The notes beneath the pieces were generated by a model that saw nothing but the letters and a program-made list of their open reading frames with translations, did no database searches and was not told the DNA's origin. 31,857 bases of DNA from an uncultured Clostridia bacterium (GTDB lineage: Bacteria; Bacillota; Clostridia; Peptostreptococcales; Anaerovoracaceae): assembly GCA_934234035.1 (NCBI GenBank), contig CAKQHH010000021.1, forward strand, positions 1-31,857. Direction: 5' to 3'. The position numbers and the translations under genes are program-made. This document shows, one piece after another, positions 1 to 7,662 of this stretch; position 1 is the stretch's first letter, and each line of letters starts with the position of its first letter.

Positions 1-553
1 TGCACCAAGTCCGGGTGCCTTTTCGGCGATTGGCCGGCGCAGACTTGGTGCACGAATTCCCGCAAAACCCTGTTCCTTCGTTTCCTTTGCACCAAGTCCG
101 GGTCCCTTTTCGGCGAACGGCCGGCGTGAACTTGGTGCACGAATTCCCGCAAAACCCTGTTCCTTCGTTTCCTTTGCACCAAGTCCGGGTGCCTTTTCGG
201 CGATTGGCCGGCGCAGACTTGGTGCACGAATTCCCGCAAAACCCTGTTCCTCCGTTTCCTTTGCACCAAGTCCGGGAACCTTTTCGGCGCCCCGCCGGCG
301 TGGATTTGGTGCACGTATTCCCGCAAAACCCGTTCCTTCGTTTCCTTTGCACCAAGTTCGGGCGCCTTTTTGGCGAGCGGCCGGCGTGGATTTGGTGCAC
401 GATTCCCCGCAAAACCCTGTTCCTCCGTTTCCTTTACACCAAGTCCGGGAACCTTTTCGGCGCCCCGCCGGCGCGGACTTGGTGCACGACTCCCCGCAAA
501 ACCCTGTTCCTCCGTTTCCTTTACACCAAGTCCGGGAGCCTTTTCGGAGAACG
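1..553. repeat. Tandem array of an 87-bp hairpin-forming repeat (at least six units)
   Basis: Units begin at 1, 88, 175, 262, 348, 435 and 522, so the period is 87 bp with one 86-bp unit. The window cuts the first unit, so the array probably extends leftwards. Each unit contains GCACCAAGTC and its reverse complement GACTTGGTGC. These arms can pair across either a C/T-rich stretch (TTCCCGCAAAACCC...TTCGTTTCCT) or a G/C-rich stretch (CCTTTTCGGCG...GGCCGGCG). The stretch between the arms is conserved between units, so this is not a CRISPR array. Because 87 is a multiple of three, frames stay open across units, but substitutions and the 86-bp unit argue against coding. Related single copies lie at about 12199-12294 and at the right edge of the window. 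Confidence 0.9.
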
Positions 554-574
554 GTTCTAATCTGCATTCTACGT

Positions 575-626
575 CACAAAAAATTGACGACGGAGACTCG
601 GGCCAGAGTGTTCCGTCGTCAATTTC
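575..626 (-). terminator. Rho-independent terminator of the fatty-acid synthesis operon
   Basis: Perfect 14-bp inverted repeat (581-594 with 612-625) with a 17-nt loop that itself contains an ACTC/GAGT stem. Read on the minus strand, the second arm runs straight into a stretch of seven T. It lies about 135 bp beyond the stop codon of the last gene of the operon (marR, stop at 761). Confidence 0.85.
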
Positions 627-716
627 TACCGATTTCAACGAAAACAGCTGTAATTAGCGACTCCCAACAAAGCTGTTACGCCCCCGGCCGGTTGCATCCG
701 GAGGCCGAACTGGTAC

Positions 717-767
717 AGTTCTCATGTTGCTCGAATTCTCACGCTGCTCGAGTTCTCATGCTACTCG
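717..767. repeat. Three tandem 17-bp repeats at the 3' end of the marR gene
   Basis: Units 717-733, 734-750 and 751-767 share the pattern AGTTCTCATGTTGCTCG with two or three substitutions each. The rightmost unit contains the marR TAG stop codon (761-763) and its last codons, so the other two units sit immediately downstream of the gene. Between here and the terminator (626-716) I see nothing else. Confidence 0.8.
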
Positions 768-1243
768 CTTCCCCGGCCGGTGCCTCGTCCGGCAACCAGG
801 CGGAGCACATCGGTTTCCTTCATCAGCTCCGACACGATAATGCCCAGCATTTCGTCCAGCTTTTCCACGTCTTCCTCCGGGAAGCGCTTCCGAATCCGCT
901 GGCAGACCATGTTGATGTAGTTGAAGATATCTCCGTAATCCTCTTCGTATTTCGGCGTAATCCGGAGATGGAACTCCCGCTTATCCGTGTCGCTCTGAAC
1001 CTTCTCGATATAGCCTTTTTTCACCAGCTGGTTCACCCGGTACGCCGCATTAGGCGCGGACAAAGTGGCCATGGCGGCGAATTCGTTCACCGTCGGTTCG
1101 TTCATGCAGTTGATGATTTCCATGGAAATCACTTCCTGCGTGGTGAGGGAATCCTTCCCCCCGTCCCGGTCCTCTTTAAAGACCCGGGCGTATAATGATA
1201 ATTTGAATCGGTTATAGACCCTTTGAAAATTTCGTTCTAGCAT
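761..1243 (-). CDS. MarR-family transcriptional regulator, FabT-like
   Basis: A 160-aa winged-helix regulator of the MarR family. The recognition-helix region lies around residues 50-90 (TVNEFAAMATLSAPNAAYRV, then a wing with DTDKRE), between N- and C-terminal helices that would form the dimer interface. Its position as last gene of a complete fatty-acid synthesis operon points to a FabT/FabR-type role: repression of the fab genes in response to acyl-ACP or long-chain acyl groups. That role is inferred from context; the effector cannot be read from the sequence. The start at 1243 is preceded by a weak GAGGTG ribosome-binding site and, further up, by an extended -10 element, so it may also be transcribed on its own. 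In streptococci fabT sits at the front of the cluster; here it is at the distal end. The C-terminal tail (GRGTGRGSE) comes partly from a 17-bp tandem repeat and is probably not structured. Confidence 0.8.
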   Translation of the reverse strand: MLERNFQRVYNRFKLSLYARVFKEDRDGGKDSLTTQEVISMEIINCMNEPTVNEFAAMATLSAPNAAYRVNQLVKKGYIEKVQSDTDKREFHLRITPKYEEDYGDIFNYINMVCQRIRKRFPEEDVEKLDEMLGIIVSELMKETDVLRLVAGRGTGRGSE

Positions 1244-1263
1244 TTTGTTTCACCTCATCCGTG

Positions 1264-1272
1264 ATTATATCA
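1264..1272 (-). promoter_or_regulatory. Extended -10 promoter element before the MarR regulator gene
   Basis: On the minus strand the sequence reads TGATATAAT, a consensus extended -10 (TGnTATAAT), 21 nt before the marR start codon, in the 51-bp gap after fabZ. No good -35 hexamer is visible 17 bp upstream, which is tolerated for extended -10 promoters. It suggests separate transcription of the regulator in addition to read-through from the operon. Confidence 0.45.
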
Positions 1273-1294
1273 GAAAAAACGGATTCAGTATAGC

Positions 1295-1726
1295 TTACGC
1301 CTCGCCGATTGCGAAAGAAATCTCACCGGTCACGGCCGTCTTGCCGTCCACCGTGGCCTCCACTTCCCCAAAACCAACGCTGCCTCTCATGCGGGTCAGG
1401 CAGCAACGAAGAGTCAATACGTCTCCGGGTACTACCTGTCTCCGGAAACGGCAGTTCTTCACGCCGCCGAAAAAGGCCAGTTTCCCTTCGTATTCCGGAA
1501 GGGACAGAATCGCCACCGCACCGGTCTGTGCCAGTGCTTCCAGAATCAGCACTCCCGGCATCACCGCTTTTTCCGGGAAATGACCTTGGAAAAACGGCTC
1601 GTTGCCGCTGACGCATTTTATCGCCTCCGCGGATTCGCCGGGTACCAAATCAGTTACCCGGTCAATCAGCAGAAATGGACTGCGGTGAGGAAGTATCTCT
1701 TTAATCTGTTCAAAATTCAGTTCCAT
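1295..1726 (-). CDS. fabZ: 3-hydroxyacyl-[acyl-carrier-protein] dehydratase FabZ
   Basis: A 143-aa hot-dog fold dehydratase that removes water from 3-hydroxyacyl-ACP to give trans-2-enoyl-ACP in the elongation cycle. The N-terminal HRSPFLLIDRV motif is typical of FabZ. The catalytic pair is visible as His49 (in FQGHFPE) and Glu63 (in LILEALAQ). Length is normal for the family. The start is supported by GGAG seven bases before the ATG. It follows fabF by 30 bp and precedes the MarR regulator. No FabA/FabM isomerase gene is present, so the route to unsaturated fatty acids is not encoded here. Confidence 0.96.
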   Translation of the reverse strand: MELNFEQIKEILPHRSPFLLIDRVTDLVPGESAEAIKCVSGNEPFFQGHFPEKAVMPGVLILEALAQTGAVAILSLPEYEGKLAFFGGVKNCRFRRQVVPGDVLTLRCCLTRMRGSVGFGEVEATVDGKTAVTGEISFAIGEA

Positions 1727-1756
1727 TTTTTCTCCATTTATCCTTTGATTCTATGA

Positions 1757-2989
1757 TTACACTCTCCGGAACAGTAGGGTGGCGTTGTGTCCGCCGAAGC
1801 CCAGAGAATTGGACAGCGCGTACTGCGTCTCCACCGCTTTACCCTCGTTCGGACAGATGTCCAGGTCGCAGTTTTCATCCGGCACCTGATAACCTGCCGT
1901 TGGCGGTGCAAACTGATCCCGCAGCATGTTGGCGGTAATTACCGCTTCCACGCCGCCGCTGCCGCCCAACAGATGGCCGGTCATGGACTTGGTGGAGGAC
2001 ATCACTACTTTGGATGCGGACTCCCCGAAGGCCAGCTTTACCGCAGCGGTTTCGCACCGATCGTTCAGCGGAGTTCCGGTTCCGTGAGCGTTGATGTATC
2101 CCACTTCCTCCGGACGCACATTTCCGTCTTCCATCGCCATCGTCATGCAAGCAGCCGCACCGCTTCCGTCTTCCAGCGGAGCCGTCATGTGGTGCGCGTC
2201 ACAGGTAGCGCCGTATCCCGCGATTTCACCCAGGATTTTCGCACCTCTTGCCACCGCATGCTCGTACTCTTCCAGAATCAGCACGCCGGCACCTTCGCCC
2301 AAGACGAAGCCGCCTCTTTCCCGGTCAAAAGGAATGGACGCCCGCAGCGGATCCTCCGCCGTGGTCAGTGCCTTCATGGAGGTGAAACCGCCCAGACCCA
2401 GGTCGCTGATGCAGGCTTCCGAACCGCCGGCTGCCATTACATCAAAATATCCGTCCCGGATGGCATGGAAGGCCTCTCCGATGGAGTTGGTGCCCGATGC
2501 GCAAGCCGTCACGCAGCAGGTACAGCTTCCCTTGAATCCCAAGCGAATGGCAACGGAGCCCGCCGCCATGTTCACGATGGCCATCGGCACGAACAGCGGA
2601 GAGATTCGGTCGAAGCCCCGCTTCTGACCTTTCCGGTATTCTTCCTCGATGGTCTGCAGGGAACCGATTCCGCTTCCGATATTTACGCCGAAGCGAAGGG
2701 CATCCTCCTGGGTCATATCCAGACCGCTCTGCTCAAAAGCTTCCAGCGCCGCCTTGATGGCGAACTGGGTGAAACGAGCACTCCGTCTGGCTTCCATTTT
2801 GTCCATGATTTCCGTCGGATCGAAGCCCTTGACCTCGCCGGCTACTTTTACCTGCCGCTCTTCGGTGTCCAGCGTCTCAATCGGGGCGATTCCCACCACG
2901 CCGTTCCGAACGTTCGTCCAGGTCTCCTTTGCGGAAAGTCCCACCGGTGTGATGGCACCCATTCCGGTAATCACAACTCTTCTTTTCAT
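1757..2989 (-). CDS. fabF: 3-oxoacyl-[acyl-carrier-protein] synthase II FabF
   Basis: A 410-aa beta-ketoacyl-ACP synthase of the thiolase fold that condenses malonyl-ACP with acyl-ACP during chain elongation. The KAS II triad is clear: Cys163 (TACASGTNSIGE), His302 (NAHGTGTPLND) and His339 (SMTGHLLGGSG), with Lys334 just before the last. Length and termini match the family. The start follows a good AAGGAGA site. It lies 24 bp downstream of fabG in the same orientation. The active-site Cys and both His exclude a decarboxylase-type (Gln) KS homologue. Confidence 0.97.
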   Translation of the reverse strand: MKRRVVITGMGAITPVGLSAKETWTNVRNGVVGIAPIETLDTEERQVKVAGEVKGFDPTEIMDKMEARRSARFTQFAIKAALEAFEQSGLDMTQEDALRFGVNIGSGIGSLQTIEEEYRKGQKRGFDRISPLFVPMAIVNMAAGSVAIRLGFKGSCTCCVTACASGTNSIGEAFHAIRDGYFDVMAAGGSEACISDLGLGGFTSMKALTTAEDPLRASIPFDRERGGFVLGEGAGVLILEEYEHAVARGAKILGEIAGYGATCDAHHMTAPLEDGSGAAACMTMAMEDGNVRPEEVGYINAHGTGTPLNDRCETAAVKLAFGESASKVVMSSTKSMTGHLLGGSGGVEAVITANMLRDQFAPPTAGYQVPDENCDLDICPNEGKAVETQYALSNSLGFGGHNATLLFRRV

Positions 2990-3013
2990 CCTGTTCTCTC
3001 CTTCTCTCTGCCT

Positions 3014-3748
3014 CTACATCGCCATTCCGCCGTCTACCCGCAGGACTTCGCCCGTAATGTATCCGGCCTGTTCGCTCGCCAGGAACGCCACCGCTTCTGC
3101 CACATCTTCCGGCTTTCCGGTGCGTCCCATCGGAATTCCGGTGATGATTTTATCCTTGGCGCCTTCCGGCATCGCCTCCGTCATATCCGTATCGATAAAA
3201 CCCGGTGCCACGGCGTTCACCGTGATTCCCCGGCTGGCCACTTCCCGAGCGTAGGATTTCGTCAAGCCCACGATTCCGGCTTTGGCCGCCGCATAGTTGG
3301 TCTGACCCATATTGCCCATCAGCCCCGTTACGGAGGACAGGTTCACAATCCGGCCGTACCGCTGCCTCATCATGATGCGGTTCACGGCCTTCATCATATT
3401 CCACGGACCCACCAGATTCACATCCAGCACCGCCCGAAAAGCCTCTTCCGTCATCCGCGCCAGCAGCCCGTCTCGGGTGATTCCCGCATTGTTCACCAGC
3501 ACGTCCACCCGGCCGAAGGCCTCTTTGGCCTGCGTCGCCAGCTTCTCACAATCTTCCGCGCGGGACACGTCGCCCTGCACCAGGAGCACCTCCGCTCCCA
3601 GCTCTCGGCAAAGCCGCTCCGTCTCTTCCGCCGCTGCGCTGTTTCCCCGGTAGTTGATCACCAGGTTCATTCCGTCCTTCGCCAGGCGCATCGCCACGGC
3701 TCTTCCAATGCCCCGGCTGCCTCCGGTGACTATCGCTGTCTGCTTCAT
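3014..3748 (-). CDS. fabG: 3-oxoacyl-[acyl-carrier-protein] reductase FabG
   Basis: A 244-aa short-chain dehydrogenase/reductase that reduces 3-oxoacyl-ACP with NADPH. The cofactor motif GGSRGIG starts at residue 9, NNAG is at 86-89, and the catalytic Ser139, Tyr152 and Lys156 are in place (SSVTGLMGNMGQTNYAAAKAG). The C-terminus ends in YITGEVLRVDGGMAM, the usual FabG ending. The start is supported by AAAGGAGA. It sits between fabD and fabF in the operon, which separates it from the many other dehydrogenases of this fold. Confidence 0.96.
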   Translation of the reverse strand: MKQTAIVTGGSRGIGRAVAMRLAKDGMNLVINYRGNSAAAEETERLCRELGAEVLLVQGDVSRAEDCEKLATQAKEAFGRVDVLVNNAGITRDGLLARMTEEAFRAVLDVNLVGPWNMMKAVNRIMMRQRYGRIVNLSSVTGLMGNMGQTNYAAAKAGIVGLTKSYAREVASRGITVNAVAPGFIDTDMTEAMPEGAKDKIITGIPMGRTGKPEDVAEAVAFLASEQAGYITGEVLRVDGGMAM

Positions 3749-3781
3749 AATCTCTCCTTTACCGGCACTTCCGCCGCTTTA

Positions 3782-4720
3782 CTACGCCTCTTCCTTCAGC
3801 AGCGCCCGCACCTTCTCCACATCCTCGCAAGAGCTGATGCTGATGCACTCCGCCTTCCGGTCAATCTTCCGAACGAATCCCGCCAGGGTGCTGCCCGGCC
3901 CAATCTCAATGATTCGCTCCACACCGGCCGCCAGCATATTTCGAATGATGGCTTCCATCTTCACACCGTTGGACACCTGGTTCACCAAAAGTTCCGGAAT
4001 CGCGACCCCTTCCGATTTTACGTCCCCGATATAGTTATACATCAGGGTAAAATCAGGTTCGTTCCAGTCCACGCGTCCGAATCGCTCCCGGAGAGCGTCT
4101 CCCGCCGGCTTCATATAAGAAGTGTGGAAAGGACCGCTTACGTTCAGCTTCATGCAGCGGCGAGCGCCCATTTCCTGCGCCAGCTCCGCCGCCCGCTGCA
4201 CCGCTCCGGCTTCACCGGAAACGATAATCTGACCCGGGCAGTTCAGGTTGGTAATCTCCGCCACGCCGGAAACCCCTTCGGATTCCCCGGCCCGGAGACA
4301 GCATTCTTTTACCTGATCCACATCCAGTCCCATGATGGCCACCATTTCCGGCTCGATACCGGCAGCGGCTTTCTTCATCTCTTCGGCCCGAAAACGAACC
4401 AGCTCCACCCCGTCCTTCGGGGTCAGCACCTGTGCCGCCGTCAGCGCGGTGTATTCTCCCAGGCTCAGTCCGGCGCCCAGATCCGGTGTCCAGCCGTCCT
4501 TGTGAAGAATCTCGTACACGCCCATGCCGAATGCCAACAGGATTGGCTGGGTGTAGGCCGTGTCGCTGAGCCGTTCCTCCGGTCCGTTCCACGCAATCTG
4601 CTGCTCTTCCGGAGTCAGCAGGTCGAACACCCGGCGAAACTCTTCGTAATTGTCATAAAGGTCTTTTCCCATTCCCACGGTCTGGCTTCCCTGACCGGCG
4701 AACAAAACTGCTGTTTTCAT
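3782..4720 (-). CDS. fabD: Malonyl-CoA:ACP transacylase FabD
   Basis: A 312-aa transacylase that loads malonyl from CoA onto acyl carrier protein. The nucleophile is Ser86 in GLSLGEYTAL and the partner histidine is His199 in SGPFHTSYM; the oxyanion-hole motif FAGQGSQ opens the protein. The residue before the Ser is Leu rather than the His of the textbook GHSLG motif, a variant I recall from other Firmicutes FabD proteins and not a sign of inactivity. AAAGGAG precedes the start. It follows the FabK-like gene by 27 bp. Confidence 0.96.
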   Translation of the reverse strand: MKTAVLFAGQGSQTVGMGKDLYDNYEEFRRVFDLLTPEEQQIAWNGPEERLSDTAYTQPILLAFGMGVYEILHKDGWTPDLGAGLSLGEYTALTAAQVLTPKDGVELVRFRAEEMKKAAAGIEPEMVAIMGLDVDQVKECCLRAGESEGVSGVAEITNLNCPGQIIVSGEAGAVQRAAELAQEMGARRCMKLNVSGPFHTSYMKPAGDALRERFGRVDWNEPDFTLMYNYIGDVKSEGVAIPELLVNQVSNGVKMEAIIRNMLAAGVERIIEIGPGSTLAGFVRKIDRKAECISISSCEDVEKVRALLKEEA

Positions 4721-4747
4721 GCTTTACTCCTTTGCAGGAATCCGTCC

Positions 4748-5773
4748 CTATTCCGGTCGGAAGCCCTGCTTCAATTCATCCATTAGTTCTTTTACCGTCG
4801 TCATCGCATTGATTCGGCCCACGTTTGCCCCTGAGAAGAAGAGTCCTTCCTCCCAATTGCCGTGGAATGCCTGAATCAGCGCCTGACTGATGCAGTACTT
4901 GGTAGTTGCCGGGTCACAGCTCTGAATGCAGTTCCGGCACCGTTTCGGCGCGATGCGGCCTTCCCGGTCCACCCGCTGCAGCAGCGGGGAATCCACCGCT
5001 CTTCCCGGAAGTCCCACCGGGCTCTGGATGATGCGAAGATCCTTTTCCTGCGCATCCAGAATCGCTTTTTTGAATTCCGGGGAAGCATCGCATTCTTCCG
5101 TGACGATGAACCGGGTGGCAATCTGCACGCCCTCCGCTCCGGCGGCTCTCATTCGGCGAATGTCCTCGGCATCGAAAACGCTGCCGGCAGCGAATACCGG
5201 AATTTCCGGGTCCAGCGCCGCCACGTCCTTTACGATGTCTTCCAGCGACTGGGTCTCGTGAGCCAGCAAATCATCCTTGGAGAATCCCAAGTGTCCGCCG
5301 GCATCGGAACCTTCCACCACGATAAAATCCGGCTTTCGGCCGTGTCTCTTCCACGCCCGGCCGATTAAGCGTGCCGCCCGGCCGCTGGATACCACCGGCG
5401 CCAGCATTACATCTCGGTCTCCCGCAATTTCCGGAAGCTCCAGGGGCAGCCCCGCACCGGAGATAACCGCATCCACGCCGGCCTCGATGGCCGCGTTCAC
5501 CAGTTCTTTGTATTCCGTGGTAACCACCATGGCGTTGATGGCGATGGCGCCCTTTCCTTCCGAGATTTCCCGGGCTTTGCGAATTTCCTCTTTCAAGGCG
5601 CGAATGCCCGCTTCCACCGGGTGGGTCCAGGCGTCTTCTTCCCGAAAACCGATGACCGCCGTGGAGATGACCCCCATGCCACCTTCCCGGGCAACGGCTC
5701 CCGCCAAGGAACCCATGGAGATCCCAACACCCATGCCTCCCTGAATAATCGGCACCTGCCATTTTCTGTACAT
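4748..5773 (-). CDS. FabK/nitronate monooxygenase-like flavoprotein with C-terminal Cys cluster
   Basis: A 341-aa TIM-barrel flavoprotein of the NPD/FabK superfamily. Visible motifs are the N-terminal PIIQGGMGVG, the central EGSDAGGHLG and the FMN phosphate-binding stretch PVFAAGSVF. Unlike true FabK it carries a C-terminal cysteine cluster C-x2-C-x3-C-x7-C (CRNCIQSCDPATTKYC) followed by GLFFSGANVGRIN. Proteins of this shape in clostridial fab operons are usually annotated as nitronate monooxygenase; the substrate here is unknown. A second enoyl reductase or an FMN oxidoreductase acting on lipid intermediates is possible. An in-frame ATG at 5779 abuts GAGGA too closely, so the ATG at 5773, seven bases from the GAGG, is preferred. 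It lies directly after the true fabK. Confidence 0.8.
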   Translation of the reverse strand: MYRKWQVPIIQGGMGVGISMGSLAGAVAREGGMGVISTAVIGFREEDAWTHPVEAGIRALKEEIRKAREISEGKGAIAINAMVVTTEYKELVNAAIEAGVDAVISGAGLPLELPEIAGDRDVMLAPVVSSGRAARLIGRAWKRHGRKPDFIVVEGSDAGGHLGFSKDDLLAHETQSLEDIVKDVAALDPEIPVFAAGSVFDAEDIRRMRAAGAEGVQIATRFIVTEECDASPEFKKAILDAQEKDLRIIQSPVGLPGRAVDSPLLQRVDREGRIAPKRCRNCIQSCDPATTKYCISQALIQAFHGNWEEGLFFSGANVGRINAMTTVKELMDELKQGFRPE

Positions 5774-5805
5774 ACTCATTCCTCGATTCTATCCACCTGC
5801 AATCT

Positions 5806-6714
5806 CTACAGGCTCTCGTATTCCTTCATCATCTCTTCCAGAATCACGCGCAGGGGACGAACTTCCTTGATGTAGGAAGCGTCCTGTCCCGCCATCAGCG
5901 ATCCCCGGTCCACATCACCCTCGTGCACCGCTCTCCGAAGGGCACCCAATGTGAACTTCTCCAGTTCCATCTTCTCGGCGCCGCTCTGCTCCAGTTCCAA
6001 ATAGTCCCGGGTCATGCCGTTCTTCAGCACCCGCACCGGAACGCCTACGCTTCGGCCGGTCACCACGGTGGCGCGGTCCTTTGCCTTAATCAGGGCATTC
6101 TTATAGTTCTGATGAATTGGACACTCTTCGCTGCCCAGAAGCACCGTACCGATCTGAACGCCCACCGCGCCCAGGATTTCCGCCGCCTTCATCTGTCTTC
6201 CGGAAGCGATGCCGCCGGCACCGATTACCGGTACGGAAACCGCATCCGCCACCTGAGGCAGCAGCACCATGGTGGTGAGCTCTCCGATATGGCCGCCGCT
6301 TTCCGTTCCTTCTGCGATGATGGCATCCACGCCTTCCCGCTCCAATCTCTTTGCCAGGGATACGGAGGAAACCACCGGAATCACTTTGATTCCCTGTTCC
6401 TTCCACATCTTCACGTATTTGCCCGGATTTCCCGCACCGGTGGTGACAACGGACGGTTTCTCTTCCGCGATGATCTGCGCCATCTCTTCCACGTCCGGAT
6501 TCATCATCATGAGGTTCACGCCGAAAGGCTTGTCCGTCAGGGATTTTGCGGTTTCGATTTCCTTCCGCATCATCTCGCCGTTCATGGCGCCGGTGCCGAT
6601 GATTCCCAGCGCACCCGCATTGGATACCGCCGCCGCGAACGCACCGGTTGCCACCTGAGCCATACCGCCCTGCATAATCGGGAATTCCGTTCCCAAAATC
6701 TGATTCAGTCTCAT
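5806..6714 (-). CDS. fabK: Enoyl-[acyl-carrier-protein] reductase II FabK
   Basis: A 302-aa FMN-dependent enoyl-ACP reductase that completes each elongation cycle. It shows the FabK signature PIMQGGMAQVATG near the N-terminus, GTESGGHIGELTTM with the conserved His142, and the FMN phosphate site PVIGAGGIASG. Length is normal. The start has GGAG five bases upstream. FabK instead of FabI is typical of streptococci and many Clostridia, and implies low sensitivity to FabI-directed inhibitors such as triclosan (family knowledge). It lies 16 bp after fabH. Confidence 0.95.
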   Translation of the reverse strand: MRLNQILGTEFPIMQGGMAQVATGAFAAAVSNAGALGIIGTGAMNGEMMRKEIETAKSLTDKPFGVNLMMMNPDVEEMAQIIAEEKPSVVTTGAGNPGKYVKMWKEQGIKVIPVVSSVSLAKRLEREGVDAIIAEGTESGGHIGELTTMVLLPQVADAVSVPVIGAGGIASGRQMKAAEILGAVGVQIGTVLLGSEECPIHQNYKNALIKAKDRATVVTGRSVGVPVRVLKNGMTRDYLELEQSGAEKMELEKFTLGALRRAVHEGDVDRGSLMAGQDASYIKEVRPLRVILEEMMKEYESL

Positions 6715-6730
6715 ATTCTCTCCTGTCCCT

Positions 6731-7660
6731 TTAGATTGTCATGAGTACACCGCCGTAGGTCAGCCCGGCCCCAAAGCCCACTGCCATCATGCGGTCTCCC
6801 CGCTTGATTTCTTTTCTTTCCAGACATTCCGCCAATGCCACCGCTACGCTGGCTGCGGATGTATTTCCGTACTGCTCTACGTTCAGGAAGCACTTCTCCT
6901 CCGAAATGCCCATCTTCCGAACGGCACTTCGAATGATCCGCATGTTGGCCTGGTGGAAAATATATTGATCCACATCCTCCACGGTTCTGCCCGCCCGGCG
7001 CAGAAGCTCTTCTCCGCACTCCGGCACCGCCGATACCGCAAAACGGTACACTTCCTGTCCCGCCATCCGGATATTGGGATCGAATCGATCACACCACAGG
7101 ATATCATGGTTGGGTTCCGTTCCTTCCAGGTGTTCAAACTCCCCGTCCGGATCCGCCTCCAGCACCACAGCTCCCGCCGCATCGCCGAAGAGGACGCAGG
7201 TTCGCCGGTCCTCCATGTCCATCATGGGACTGATTTTCTCACTTCCGATCAGCAGAATCCGCCGGAACCCGCTGTTCATCAGCGCGTTGGCCAGCACCAA
7301 TCCGTACACGAATCCGGAGCAGGCGCTGTTCACGTCCAGGGTCATCACCTTTCCGAAGATGCCCAGCCGGCCCGCTACTTCCGCCGCCATGGACGGGGTC
7401 GCCATATCCGGCGTAAAAGTAGCCACAATCAGCCCGTCGATTTCCGACTTCTCTTCCGGTGTCAGATGGGCTGTCGCTTTCGCTCCGGCCTCTGCCGCCA
7501 TATCCAAATTGCTTTTATTCTCTGCGAAATACCGCTGGCCGATTCCCGTTTTGCTTCGAATCCACTCATCGCTGGTATCCACATACTGTTTCATGTCCTC
7601 GTTGGAAACGCACCGGTCTCCGTGGGCACTGCCCCATCCGAGGATTTTCATTCCTGCCAT
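6731..7660 (-). CDS. fabH: 3-oxoacyl-[acyl-carrier-protein] synthase III FabH
   Basis: A 309-aa KAS III that primes fatty-acid synthesis by condensing acetyl-CoA or branched acyl-CoA with malonyl-ACP. The Cys-His-Asn triad is Cys114 (NSACSGFVYG), His236 (FHQAN) and Asn266 (YGNTSAAS), and the C-terminus has GFGAGLTYGG. The chosen start at 7660 has GGAG seven bases upstream and lies two bases after the accA stop; an upstream in-frame ATG at 7690 would overlap accA and lacks a site. Primer specificity (straight or branched) cannot be told from what is visible. Confidence 0.95.
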   Translation of the reverse strand: MAGMKILGWGSAHGDRCVSNEDMKQYVDTSDEWIRSKTGIGQRYFAENKSNLDMAAEAGAKATAHLTPEEKSEIDGLIVATFTPDMATPSMAAEVAGRLGIFGKVMTLDVNSACSGFVYGLVLANALMNSGFRRILLIGSEKISPMMDMEDRRTCVLFGDAAGAVVLEADPDGEFEHLEGTEPNHDILWCDRFDPNIRMAGQEVYRFAVSAVPECGEELLRRAGRTVEDVDQYIFHQANMRIIRSAVRKMGISEEKCFLNVEQYGNTSAASVAVALAECLERKEIKRGDRMMAVGFGAGLTYGGVLMTI

Positions 7661-7662
7661 AA

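Noticed and set aside
1..553. CRISPR array
   Set aside because: The sequence between the repeated arms is conserved from unit to unit, so there are no unique spacers, and no cas genes are near.
15..560. Open frames across the 87-bp array encoding a 29-residue repeated peptide (HQVR.PFRR.AG.DLVH)
   Set aside because: The frame stays open only because 87 is a multiple of three. One unit is 86 bp and shifts the frame, no start signal is visible, substitutions are not biased to silent sites, and dispersed copies are intergenic and palindromic.
3862..4720. Inactive FabD because of Leu instead of His before the nucleophilic Ser (GLSLG)
   Set aside because: The Ser and the partner His199 are present and the Leu variant occurs in other Firmicutes FabD proteins.
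1787..4786. Very long antisense open frame over the fab genes (also 7837-10770 and 20926-24681)
   Set aside because: These lie opposite well-supported genes, have His/Arg-rich translations without family resemblance and no ribosome-binding sites. They come from the codon bias of the sense genes.
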